Below are positions 18,959 through 27,021 of a DNA stretch of 64,000 nucleotides, in pieces (within the stretch, counting starts at the first letter, position 1; each line of letters begins with the position of its first letter). This stretch comes from JALOLG01 sp963776935 (GTDB lineage Bacteria > Actinomycetota > Acidimicrobiia > Acidimicrobiales > Ilumatobacteraceae), in the NCBI GenBank assembly GCA_963776935.1, contig CAVZOP010000002.1:1054001-1118000 (forward strand), given 5' to 3'. The notes under the pieces were generated by a model that searched no databases, was not told the DNA's origin, and saw only the letters and a program-made list of their open reading frames with translations. A program made the translations under genes and the position numbers.

Positions 18959-19609
18959 GTGAGACAGCGCCTCCCGATCGCCGCGGCACTCGGCATCGCG
19001 CTCGCGGCGTGTGCGGGCGGCACGCCGGACCGCGTCACGACCGTGACGATCGCGGCCACGCCATGCGACCGACCGAATGCCCGGCTCGGGGTGGGCACGC
19101 TGATCGCCGACGGCTTGGTGCTGACTGCCGCCCACGTCGTCGAGGACGAGCTGCGAGACCTGGAGGTCGACGGGCAGCCGGCGCGCGTCGTCGCTCTCGA
19201 CGCCCGCACCGATGGCGCCGTGCTCGCGCACGACGTGCCGATGGATCGCGGCGCTCCGACGACGTCCGACGCCGACGTGGCGGACGCCGTTCGAATCGTC
19301 ACCCCGAGCGACGTGATCGACACCACGATTCTGCGGATCGTGACACTGTCCGTCGACGACGCCACGGACGGAGTGGTGCATCGCCGGCAGGCGCTGGTGC
19401 TCGCCGGTGCGGTGCCCGACGGAACGAGCGGCGCGCCGGTCGTCGACGGCGATGGACGCGTCGTGGGCATGGTCACGATCTCGCACGCCGGGCGGGACGT
19501 GACATATGCAACCCGAACGGGTGAGTTGCAGCCGTTGATCCGGTCCGCGGCGCCAACGGACGACTCCGTAACGCGGTCGTCGCTTGCCGCTCAGACACCC
19601 TGCGCCTAG
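18959..19609 (+). CDS. Trypsin-like serine protease, predicted lipoprotein
   Basis: 216 residues. The GTG at 18959 gives a compact lipoprotein signal (basic RQR, hydrophobic PIAAALGIALAAC, lipobox LAAC), so the protein is expected at the outer face of the membrane. The chymotrypsin-fold triad is visible: His in LTAAHVV, Asp in ARTDGAVL, Ser in PDGTSGAPVVDGDG. The length fits a bare S1 domain without PDZ. An upstream TTG at 18914 would bury the signal sequence and is rejected. It sits 92 bases upstream of the amino acid transporter operon on the same strand; a functional link is not shown. Confidence 0.8.
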   Translation: MRQRLPIAAALGIALAACAGGTPDRVTTVTIAATPCDRPNARLGVGTLIADGLVLTAAHVVEDELRDLEVDGQPARVVALDARTDGAVLAHDVPMDRGAPTTSDADVADAVRIVTPSDVIDTTILRIVTLSVDDATDGVVHRRQALVLAGAVPDGTSGAPVVDGDGRVVGMVTISHAGRDVTYATRTGELQPLIRSAAPTDDSVTRSSLAAQTPCA

Positions 19610-19701
19610 GGTCGCTCCCCAGCGGACGGAGTGCATCTGTACAACTGCGAGCTCTGACGTGTTCACCAGACGACGCGCGGGCCACCTACAGGAGACGACA
19701 C

Positions 19702-20898
19702 ATGCGAACCAGAACCACCCGCCTCTCGCTGGCGATCGCCGCGCTTGCACTCGTCGGTGCGGCGTGCACCAGCGACGACGACGCCGCCGACGACGACACG
19801 GCAGCGAGCTCACCGGCGACCGACGGCGAGCAGACCGACGCCACGGAGCCGCCGGCCGACACCACGGCCGAAACCACGGCCGGCACGGAGGCACCGGCCG
19901 CGACGACGCCGGGTGAAGAGGTGCAGACCGGCGAGTCGGTGCTCGACCTCGTGCAGGAGAACGGCGTCGTTCGCTGCGGTACGCGCGACGAACTGCCGGG
20001 CTTCGCGGTGTTGACGCCGGAGGGCGACCACGTCGGGTTCGATGCCGACTTCTGCCGCGTCATCGCGGCTGCCGTGCTCGGCGACGCCGAAGCCGTCGAG
20101 TTCGTCGACGTCGCGACCGCCGACCGGTTCACCGCCCTGCAGTCCGGCGAGATCGACGTACTGGTCCGCAACACCACGTACACGGCCACCCGCGACGGCG
20201 CCGAGGGCGCCACGTTCCTGCAGACGAACTTCTACGACGGCCAGGGCATCATGGTCGCCAGCGACAGCGGCTTCGCGTCGATCACCGACCTCGACGGCGT
20301 CATCGTGTGCGTCGTGCAGGGCACCACGACCGAGGGCAACGCCGCTTCGGAGGCGACCCGGCTGGGTCTCGATTGGGAGGTCCGCTCGTTCGAGGATCCC
20401 GAGCGGGTGCAGGAGGCGTTCGAGGCCGGCCAGTGCGACGCGTGGTCGTCCGACGTCAGCCAGCTGACCGGGTTCCGCTCCACCTACCCGACCGGGCCGG
20501 ACTCGCTCACGATCCTGCCCGAGGTGTTCTCGAAGGAGCCGCTCGGTCCGGCCGTTCGCGACGGCGACAGCCAGTGGGCGCAAGCCGTCAACTGGGCGAT
20601 CTACGCCACGATCCAGGCCGAGGAGTTCGGCATCGACTCGACCAACGTCGACTCGTTCGAGACGACCGAGGATCCGAGCATCCAGCGCTTCTTGGGCCTC
20701 GAGGTCGAAGGCGACGAGGGCGCCGCCGTGCTCGATCCGGGCCTCGGTCTGCCCACCGACTTCGCCCGCCAGGTCGTCACCCAGGTCGGCAACTACGCCG
20801 AGATCTTCGAGGAGCATCTCACGCCGCTCGGACTCGAGCGCGGCATCAACGCGTTGTGGAGTGACGGCGGCATCCTCTACGCCCCGCCGTACCGCTGA
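19702..20898 (+). CDS. aapJ: General L-amino acid ABC transporter, substrate-binding lipoprotein
   Basis: 398-residue solute-binding protein. The signal MRTRTTRLSLAIAALALVG ends in lipobox GAAC at about residue 23, followed by a 55-residue Thr/Ala/Asp-rich tether. The family-3 binding domain follows: GVVRCGTRDELPGFAVL, VGFDADFCRVIAAAV, DVLVRNTTYTATRD, and a C-terminal ERGINALWSDGGILYAPPYR, the pattern of the AapJ/BztA group rather than of narrow His/Gln binders. Purine-rich CAGGAGACGAC precedes the ATG. First gene of a four-gene operon (aapJ-Q-M-P order). Confidence 0.9.
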   Translation: MRTRTTRLSLAIAALALVGAACTSDDDAADDDTAASSPATDGEQTDATEPPADTTAETTAGTEAPAATTPGEEVQTGESVLDLVQENGVVRCGTRDELPGFAVLTPEGDHVGFDADFCRVIAAAVLGDAEAVEFVDVATADRFTALQSGEIDVLVRNTTYTATRDGAEGATFLQTNFYDGQGIMVASDSGFASITDLDGVIVCVVQGTTTEGNAASEATRLGLDWEVRSFEDPERVQEAFEAGQCDAWSSDVSQLTGFRSTYPTGPDSLTILPEVFSKEPLGPAVRDGDSQWAQAVNWAIYATIQAEEFGIDSTNVDSFETTEDPSIQRFLGLEVEGDEGAAVLDPGLGLPTDFARQVVTQVGNYAEIFEEHLTPLGLERGINALWSDGGILYAPPYR

Positions 20899-20937
20899 CC
20901 ACCAGATGACACCCGCGTGTGGCCGGGGTAGTGGTAG

Positions 20938-22098
20938 TTGACTGCCTCCACTGCCCCGGCCCGGGTTCCGTTGTGGCGCGACGTCCGCGTCCTGCAATGG
21001 CTGTTCCAGCTCGCGGTCGTCGCCGTCGCGGCGGCGATCCTGATCTGGCTGTACGGCAACTACACGTCGAACTCGTCGCGCCAGAACGTCCCGGTCAACT
21101 TCGACTTCCTGGACAACCCGGCCCAGTTCGAGATCACCGACAACCCGATGTCGCAGCGCGCACCGGTCTCGGAGGCGTTGTACCAGGGGTTCTTGAACAC
21201 GCTGCGGGTCTCGGTGGCAGCCATCATCGCGGCCACGGTGCTCGGAACGCTCGTGGGCATCGCCCGCCTCAGTCGCAACTGGCTCGTGCGCAAGATCGCG
21301 ACCGTGTACGTGGAGGCGGTGCGCAACATCCCGCTGCTGCTGTTCGTGATCTTCGCCAACATCGTGGTGGTGCTCGGCGTGTTCCCGACGATCCAGGAGG
21401 CGTGGCAGCCACTCGGGTTGATGGTGATCTCGAACCGCGGGATCGCCGGGCCGTGGTTCGTCGGCGCCGGCGCCGGATTGCTGGTGATCGGCGCCGTCGG
21501 CATGATCCTCGCCTGGGCCGTCGCCCGTTGGCGCCGGGCGGTGTCAGACCGGACTGGCGCGTTGCCGCGCTCGGGGCTGTGGGCGGCCGGCGTGTTGGTG
21601 CTCGTCGGCGCCGTCGGATGGTTCGCCCTCGACTACTCGCTGACCCTTCCGGAAGTCGACGTTCGCCGATCGGTTGGCGGGATCCGCATCGACCCCTCGT
21701 TCTTCGCGCTGTTCTTCGCGCTCGTGATCTACACCGCCAGCCACATCGCCGAGATCGTCCGCGGGTCGATCCAGGCCGTGCCGCGCGGCCAGGCCGAGGC
21801 GGGGACCGCGCTGGCGCTGTCGGGCTTCCAGCGGATGTGGTACGTAGTGCTCCCCCAGGCATTCCGCGTCGCGATCCCGCCCATCGGTAACCAGTACCTC
21901 AACCTGATCAAGAACTCCTCGCTCGGCGCGGTCATCGGGTACTACGACCTCACGCTCGTGACCCAGACCGCCGTCGGCAACGGTGCGCCGGCGGTTCCGG
22001 CGTTCTTCTTGACGATGGTGATCTACATCCTGATCTCGCTGGTGACGTCGGTGTTCGTCAACATCGCAAACCGTCGCATGGCATTGGTGGAGCGGTGA
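20938..22098 (+). CDS. aapQ: Amino acid ABC transporter permease
   Basis: 386-residue inner-membrane permease of the HisM/AapQ group, longer than the roughly 230-residue simple permeases because of an insertion between the first and later helices, as is usual in AapQ/BztB. FLNTLRVSVAAIIAATVLGT opens the BPD_transp_1 domain, and SHIAEIVRGSIQAVPRGQAEAG is the EAA loop that contacts the ATPase. The start is TTG at 20938 after GGGTAGTGGTAG; no ATG fits. It is 39 bases downstream of aapJ. Confidence 0.88.
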   Translation: MTASTAPARVPLWRDVRVLQWLFQLAVVAVAAAILIWLYGNYTSNSSRQNVPVNFDFLDNPAQFEITDNPMSQRAPVSEALYQGFLNTLRVSVAAIIAATVLGTLVGIARLSRNWLVRKIATVYVEAVRNIPLLLFVIFANIVVVLGVFPTIQEAWQPLGLMVISNRGIAGPWFVGAGAGLLVIGAVGMILAWAVARWRRAVSDRTGALPRSGLWAAGVLVLVGAVGWFALDYSLTLPEVDVRRSVGGIRIDPSFFALFFALVIYTASHIAEIVRGSIQAVPRGQAEAGTALALSGFQRMWYVVLPQAFRVAIPPIGNQYLNLIKNSSLGAVIGYYDLTLVTQTAVGNGAPAVPAFFLTMVIYILISLVTSVFVNIANRRMALVER

Positions 22099-22155
22099 GC
22101 GCAGCGAGTCGCTCCGGGCGCGCGAGCGCCAGCGAGCCGCACGGTGTTGGGGTTC

Positions 22156-22170
22156 GGGGGCGCAGCCCCC
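22156..22170. other. GC hairpin before aapM
   Basis: GGGGGC-GCA-GCCCCC, a 6-bp perfect stem with a 3-base loop, immediately upstream of the GGGAGG ribosome-binding site of aapM. The surrounding 79-base gap (22099-22177) is full of GCGAG/AGCGAG motifs like dispersed intergenic repeats of GC-rich genomes. It could tune the transporter subunit ratio, but this is only positional. Confidence 0.4.
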
Positions 22171-22183
22171 GGGAGGAATGGCG

Positions 22184-23401
22184 ATGACCGGGCGAGCCTG
22201 GATCTGGCTGCGGCGCAACCTGTTCCGGACGCCCGTCGACGGCGTGGTGACGGTGGTGTTCGGCGCGATCTCGCTGTTCGTGATCTGGCGGCTGGTGCGA
22301 TTCGTCTTCGTCACCGGTCGTTGGGACATCATCCGGGTCAACCTCCGGCTGCTGATGATCGGCCGCTTCCCCGAGGCTCATGTGCTCCGCCTGGCGGTGA
22401 CGCTCGTCGTCCTCGCCGCCTGGGCAGGATTGATCGCCGGGATCATCCGCGCCCGGCAGGTCCGGGCCGGTCGTGCCGGGGTGCACACCGGTCTGTCGGT
22501 CGCCCGGGTGCGCGACCTCGTCGACCGGTTCTGGCTGGCGGGGGTGGTCGTCCTGCTCCTGCTCGCGCTCTCGTCGACGCCGGGGCCGTGGATCACGACC
22601 GGGCTGGCGGTGGTCGCCGCCATGCTCGGCCGGCTCGTCGGTCCGATCGTCGGCAGATGGCGGCTCGGCGCGCGGGGCGGCGCCCTGCTCGTCGTGGTGC
22701 TCGGCGCGGTGCCCATCGTCCTGTTCCTCTACGTGGTCGACGGGGCGGGAGTCGACACGTGGGGCGGCTTCCTGCTCAACATGTTCCTCGCCACCTGCTC
22801 GATCGTGCTGTGCTATCCGATCGGCGTGTTGTTCGCCCTCGGCCGGCGGTCGAAGCTGCCGCTCATCCGGCTCGTGTCCACGCTCTACATCGAGATCATC
22901 CGGGGCGCCCCGCTGTTCGTGCTGCTGCTGCTCGCCAGCTCGGCACTGCAGTTCTTCGTGCCCGCCGACCTGGCACCGTCGAAGGCAACCCGGGCGATCA
23001 TCGTGTTCACGTTCTTCACCGGCGCCTACATGGCCGAGATCGTGCGTGGCGGCTTGCAGTCGGTTCCGCGGGGGCAGGTCGAGGCGGCCAAGGCGCTCGG
23101 TCTGTCGCCGGTCCGCCAGACCGGTCTCATCGTCTTGCCGCAGGCGCTGCGCAATGTGATCCCCGCCCAGATCGGTCAGCTGATCAGCCTGTTCAAGGAC
23201 ACCACCCTCGCCGGTGCAGCGATGTCGCTGTTCGAGCTGTTGCAGGTCGCCAGGACGCTGACGAGCCAGCCGGAGTTCCGCGGCCAGTTGCTGAGCCCCG
23301 AGACACTGTCGTTCGCGGCCCTGCTGTTCTGGACGGTGGCCTACACGATGAGCCGCGAGAGCCAACGACTCGAGAGGAGATTGGGCGTGGGAACGAGATG
23401 A
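22184..23401 (+). CDS. aapM: Amino acid ABC transporter permease
   Basis: 405-residue second permease. About eight hydrophobic helices precede and span the BPD_transp_1 domain (FLLNMFLATCSIVLCYPIGV, STLYIEIIRGAPLFVLLLLA). The ATPase-contact EAA loop is AEIVRGGLQSVPRGQVEAAK. GGGAGG at 22171-22176 is seven bases before ATG 22184 but only one base before ATG 22178, so the second ATG is chosen. The stop overlaps the ATG of the ATPase gene (ATGA). Confidence 0.88.
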   Translation: MTGRAWIWLRRNLFRTPVDGVVTVVFGAISLFVIWRLVRFVFVTGRWDIIRVNLRLLMIGRFPEAHVLRLAVTLVVLAAWAGLIAGIIRARQVRAGRAGVHTGLSVARVRDLVDRFWLAGVVVLLLLALSSTPGPWITTGLAVVAAMLGRLVGPIVGRWRLGARGGALLVVVLGAVPIVLFLYVVDGAGVDTWGGFLLNMFLATCSIVLCYPIGVLFALGRRSKLPLIRLVSTLYIEIIRGAPLFVLLLLASSALQFFVPADLAPSKATRAIIVFTFFTGAYMAEIVRGGLQSVPRGQVEAAKALGLSPVRQTGLIVLPQALRNVIPAQIGQLISLFKDTTLAGAAMSLFELLQVARTLTSQPEFRGQLLSPETLSFAALLFWTVAYTMSRESQRLERRLGVGTR

Positions 23402-24216
23402 CGTCGACCATTGAGCCGCAACCCGATGGCGAACCGGAGCCAGACGCCACGGTGTTCACCGACGCGACCCGTGCGGCGGGTACCGGCGAACCGATCATCG
23501 TGCTGGAGGGCGTGTACAAGCTCTTCGGTGACTTCGAGGCGCTCCACGACATCAACCTGCAGGTCGGTCGGCAGGAAGTGATGGTCGTCATCGGACCGTC
23601 CGGCTCGGGCAAGTCGACGATGATCCGCTGCATCAACCGGCTCGAGGAGCACGACCGTGGCCGCATCGTCGTCGACGGCACCGAGCTGTCGCACGACGTG
23701 CGCAACATCCAGGAGATCCGACGCGAGACGGGCATGGTGTTCCAGTCGTTCAACCTGTTCCCCCACCTCAGCGTGCTCGACAACATCACCCTCGCCCCGC
23801 GCAACGTGCGCAAGATCCCGAAGGCCAAAGCCGAGGCCGAGGCGATGGAACTGCTGGAGCACGTGCGGATCCCGGAGCAGGCGAAGAAGTACCCGGGACA
23901 GCTCTCAGGCGGCCAGCAGCAGCGTGTGGCCATCGCCCGGGCGCTGGCGATGCGGCCCAAGGTGATGCTGTTCGACGAGCCGACGTCGGCGCTCGACCCG
24001 GAGATGATCAACGAGGTCCTCGACACGATGAAGGACCTCGCCCGTGAGGGCATGACGATGATCGTCGTGACTCACGAGATGGGTTTCGCGCGCGAGGTCG
24101 CCGATCGGGTCGTATTCATGGCCGAGGGCCAGATCGTCGAGGTCGGCACCCCCGAGCACTTCTTCACGGATCCGCGAGAGGAACGCACGAAGCTGTTCCT
24201 CTCCCAAATTCTTTAG
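23398..24216 (+). CDS. aapP: Amino acid ABC transporter ATP-binding protein
   Basis: 272-residue ATPase. Walker A is GPSGSGKS, Q-loop VFQSFNLFPHLSV, signature LSGGQQQRVAIARAL, Walker B VMLFDEPTSALDP, switch His in VVTHEMGFA. A 30-residue N-terminal tail rich in Glu/Asp precedes the domain; the ATG at 23398 sits in the ATGA overlap with aapM. It completes the aapJQMP operon. The 116 bases after it carry two small palindromes (CACAG-ATC-CTGTG near 24222, GCCTC-A-GAGGC near 24241) that may end transcription. Confidence 0.93.
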   Translation: MTSTIEPQPDGEPEPDATVFTDATRAAGTGEPIIVLEGVYKLFGDFEALHDINLQVGRQEVMVVIGPSGSGKSTMIRCINRLEEHDRGRIVVDGTELSHDVRNIQEIRRETGMVFQSFNLFPHLSVLDNITLAPRNVRKIPKAKAEAEAMELLEHVRIPEQAKKYPGQLSGGQQQRVAIARALAMRPKVMLFDEPTSALDPEMINEVLDTMKDLAREGMTMIVVTHEMGFAREVADRVVFMAEGQIVEVGTPEHFFTDPREERTKLFLSQIL

Positions 24217-24332
24217 GTCACAGATCCTGTGAACAATCCGCCTCAGAGGCTGATCGTGGCCACCTTGCCACTCGGGCCGAACACGTCGTAGCTGACGTAG
24301 ACGACCGTCTGCCCGTGATACGTCAGAATGCG

Positions 24333-25994
24333 ATGGTGGCCGACCTGCCCGCCGACGATCTCGAGGCAGTCGGCAACGCGGCGTTGGAGTCGGGGCAGTG
24401 GAGCGAGGCGAGGGACGCGTTCGCGGCCGCTCTGGGCGAGGCAGACTCGGCCGCAGCTGCGTTCGGGCTGGCGGCCGCGTTGTGGTGGCTCGGCGAGAGC
24501 CAAGCGAGTGTCGACGCGTCGACGCGGGCCTACGCGCTGTTCCGCCGCGCCCACGACGACGAGGGCGCCGTGCGCAGCGCGACGTGGTTGTGCATCACCT
24601 ACAAGTCGAACTTCGGCAACTTCGCCGCCGCCAACGGGTGGATCGCACGCGCGGAACGCCTCCTGGTTCCGCTGCCGATCGGCCCCCTGCACGCGTGGTC
24701 CTGGATCGCGCGGGCGTACCAGTTGTCAGATCTGGACACCGCCGCCGAGCTGACCGAGCGCGCGCTCGCGATCGCAAGGGAATTCGACGACGTCGACCTC
24801 GAGCTGGTCGCCCTCTCGCAGCTCGGACTCATCAGGGTGGCATCCGGTGACGTGGCGCCAGGGTTGGCGATGATCGACGAGGCAATGGCGGCCGCTCTGG
24901 GAGGCGAACGATCGAGCCTCGACACCGTCGTCTACACGTGCTGCGACATGCTGAACGCGTGTGAGGCGGCGACCGATCTGGAGCGAGCCGCCCAGTGGTG
25001 CCAGGTGGCCGACGGCTTCATCGAGCGGTACGGCTGCCCCTTCCTGTATGCGGAGTGCCGCACGATCTACGGCGGCGTCCTCACCGCCAGGGGCCGCTGG
25101 GCCGACGCCGATCGCGAGCTGGCGGCGGCGCTCCACATCACCGCCCACACGTGTCCGGCGCTGCACGGCAAGGCACTCACGCGGCTGGCCGGCCTGCGGA
25201 TCCGGCAGGGCCGCCTCGAGGAAGCGCACCAACTGCTGCTCGGCCTCGACGCGCGCGTCGACGCCGACAACGACACCGCGTTGGCGCGTGCCGCGCTGAT
25301 GCTCGCCCGAGGCGACGCTGCTGGCGCCAGCCGAGTGCTCGCCGCGCGGACCGATGATCTCCGCCGATCGCAAACTGCGAGCATCAACGGTTTCGAGCTG
25401 CTCGTCGACGCCCATCTCGCCGCTACCGAGCTCGATGCCGCCGAGTCCGCCGCCGACTCCCTCTCCCAGCTCGCCGACACGATCGGAAGTGATCGCGCTC
25501 GCGCCGCGGCTGCGGCCGCGCGTGGTCGGGTGGAGTTCGCCGGCGGCGACGCTGATGCGGCCGCGGCGAGCCTCGAAGCGGCACTGCAACTCTGGTCGTC
25601 GCTCGACCTCCCGTACGAGTCCGCCCGGTGCATGTTCGAGCTCGCCCGTGCCGTGGCCGTTCATCGTCCGCTTCACGCGGTCGAGCATGCGCAGCGGGCG
25701 TTGGCGTCCTTCGAGCGCCTCGGCGCGCCGATCGACACCGACCGGGTGGCGGAGTTCTTGCGGACGCTCGGGGTTGCCACACGCGGCGGGCCGAAGCGGG
25801 TCGGGATCCTGACTGTCCGTGAGCAAGAGGTGCTGCGCCTGCTCGCACTCGGTCTCTCGAACCCCGAGCTCGCCGAACGGTTGCACGTGAGCCGCAAGAC
25901 GGCGTCACACCACGTGAGCAGCATCCTCACGAAGCTGGGGCTGCGCAATCGAGCGGAGGCCGCCGCCTACGCGGCGCGCAACTCCGACTCGTGA
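24333..25994 (+). CDS. TPR-containing LuxR-family transcriptional regulator
   Basis: About 553 residues. The N-terminal 450 residues are Ala/Leu/Glu-rich helical repeats of TPR type (for example NAALESGQWSEARDAFAAAL and AALWWLGESQASVDASTRAY), and the C-terminal 60 residues are a LuxR/GerE HTH: LTVREQEVLRLLALGLSNPE, LAERLHVSRKTASHHVSSIL, TKLGLRNRAEAAAYA. There is no LAL-type P-loop ATPase, so it is a short relative of that class. ATG 24333 matches the start of the paralogue at 43417; a GTG at 24315 is also in frame. The methyltransferase gene follows 69 bases downstream and is a possible target. Confidence 0.82.
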   Translation: MVADLPADDLEAVGNAALESGQWSEARDAFAAALGEADSAAAAFGLAAALWWLGESQASVDASTRAYALFRRAHDDEGAVRSATWLCITYKSNFGNFAAANGWIARAERLLVPLPIGPLHAWSWIARAYQLSDLDTAAELTERALAIAREFDDVDLELVALSQLGLIRVASGDVAPGLAMIDEAMAAALGGERSSLDTVVYTCCDMLNACEAATDLERAAQWCQVADGFIERYGCPFLYAECRTIYGGVLTARGRWADADRELAAALHITAHTCPALHGKALTRLAGLRIRQGRLEEAHQLLLGLDARVDADNDTALARAALMLARGDAAGASRVLAARTDDLRRSQTASINGFELLVDAHLAATELDAAESAADSLSQLADTIGSDRARAAAAAARGRVEFAGGDADAAAASLEAALQLWSSLDLPYESARCMFELARAVAVHRPLHAVEHAQRALASFERLGAPIDTDRVAEFLRTLGVATRGGPKRVGILTVREQEVLRLLALGLSNPELAERLHVSRKTASHHVSSILTKLGLRNRAEAAAYAARNSDS

Positions 25995-26063
25995 GTGGAT
26001 GCCCGCCCGCGAATAGGTCAGCTGCCCGATGCTCGACAGGCGACAACGTCGCACCATTCGGGC

Positions 26064-26906
26064 ATGACCGACTCCGACCAAGCCGCCCGCCCGACTCCCG
26101 ATCAGAGCAGCGACGAGACGTTCCAGATCCCGATCGAGGTGGCCGAGCTCTACGAGGCGAAGTTCGTCCCTGCCCTGTTCGCCGAGTGGGCGCCACGACT
26201 CACCGAGCTCGCGGCCGTGAAGCCCGGGGACGCGGTGTTGGACGTCGCGTGCGGGACCGGCATCGTGGCACGCACGGCGGCGGAGATCGTCGGATCCGGT
26301 GGTCGTGTCGTCGGTGTCGACCTCAACGCGGCGATGCTGGCCGTCGCATCGCGGGTGCGTCCCGACATCGAATGGCGCCAAGGCGACGTCGCCCAGCTCC
26401 CGTTCGCAGACGCGGAGTTCGACGCAGTGCTCTGCCAGATGGCCATGATGTTCTTCCCTGATCGAGCGCGAGCGCTGGGCGAGATGCGCCGGGTGGTCAA
26501 GGTCCAGGGAACCGTCGCCGTCTGCGTCCCGGCGAGTCTCGACGCCCAGCCCGCCTACGGGCCGTTCGTGGAGATGGCGGCCCGTCACGCCGGGCCAGAA
26601 GCCGTCTCGCTGCTCAGCACCTACTGGGCGTGCGGTGATCTCGACGCCTTGACCGCCGACGTCGAGTCGGCCGGGCTCCTCGTCACTACGGCAACAACCG
26701 TGGCCGGTGTCGCCAGGTTCGCTTCGCCCGAGGAGCTGGTGGCCACCGAGGTCGAGAGCACCCCGTTGATGGAGCGCATCTCCGACCAGGTCTACGCGAG
26801 CATCACGGCCGAGGCGGCGGACGTGTTGCAGCCGTACGTCACGACCGCCGGAACGCTCGACGCCCCGCTCGTGGCCCACCTCGTCGCCGCCCACCGACCG
26901 GATTGA
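26064..26906 (+). CDS. Class I SAM-dependent methyltransferase (UbiE-like)
   Basis: 280 residues. Motif I is VLDVACGTGIVARTAAEIVG, followed by GGRVVGVDLNAAMLAVASRV, then WRQGDVAQLPFADAEFDAVL and MFFPDRARALGEMRRVVK, the classic UbiE/Methyltransf_11 order. A 30-residue N-terminal acidic tail precedes it, and a C-terminal helical region after about residue 165 probably shapes the substrate site. ATG at 26064 is preferred. The acceptor is unknown. Position behind a TPR-LuxR regulator suggests a regulated small-molecule modification, which is inference. Confidence 0.82.
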   Translation: MTDSDQAARPTPDQSSDETFQIPIEVAELYEAKFVPALFAEWAPRLTELAAVKPGDAVLDVACGTGIVARTAAEIVGSGGRVVGVDLNAAMLAVASRVRPDIEWRQGDVAQLPFADAEFDAVLCQMAMMFFPDRARALGEMRRVVKVQGTVAVCVPASLDAQPAYGPFVEMAARHAGPEAVSLLSTYWACGDLDALTADVESAGLLVTTATTVAGVARFASPEELVATEVESTPLMERISDQVYASITAEAADVLQPYVTTAGTLDAPLVAHLVAAHRPD

Positions 26907-27021
26907 CCTGACGCCCGCCAGCGCACGGCGTCGGCCGTCATGTATCTGGGTTCGGCCGCCAGGCTCTCATCCACGGGCGCGGGACGCACTCGCGCGAGCA
27001 TTGAGCCGCTGGGGGTGCACC

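Noticed and set aside
24726..25886. Long minus-strand frame opposite the LuxR regulator
   Set aside because: Same shadow effect; the plus-strand protein has clear TPR and HTH motifs.
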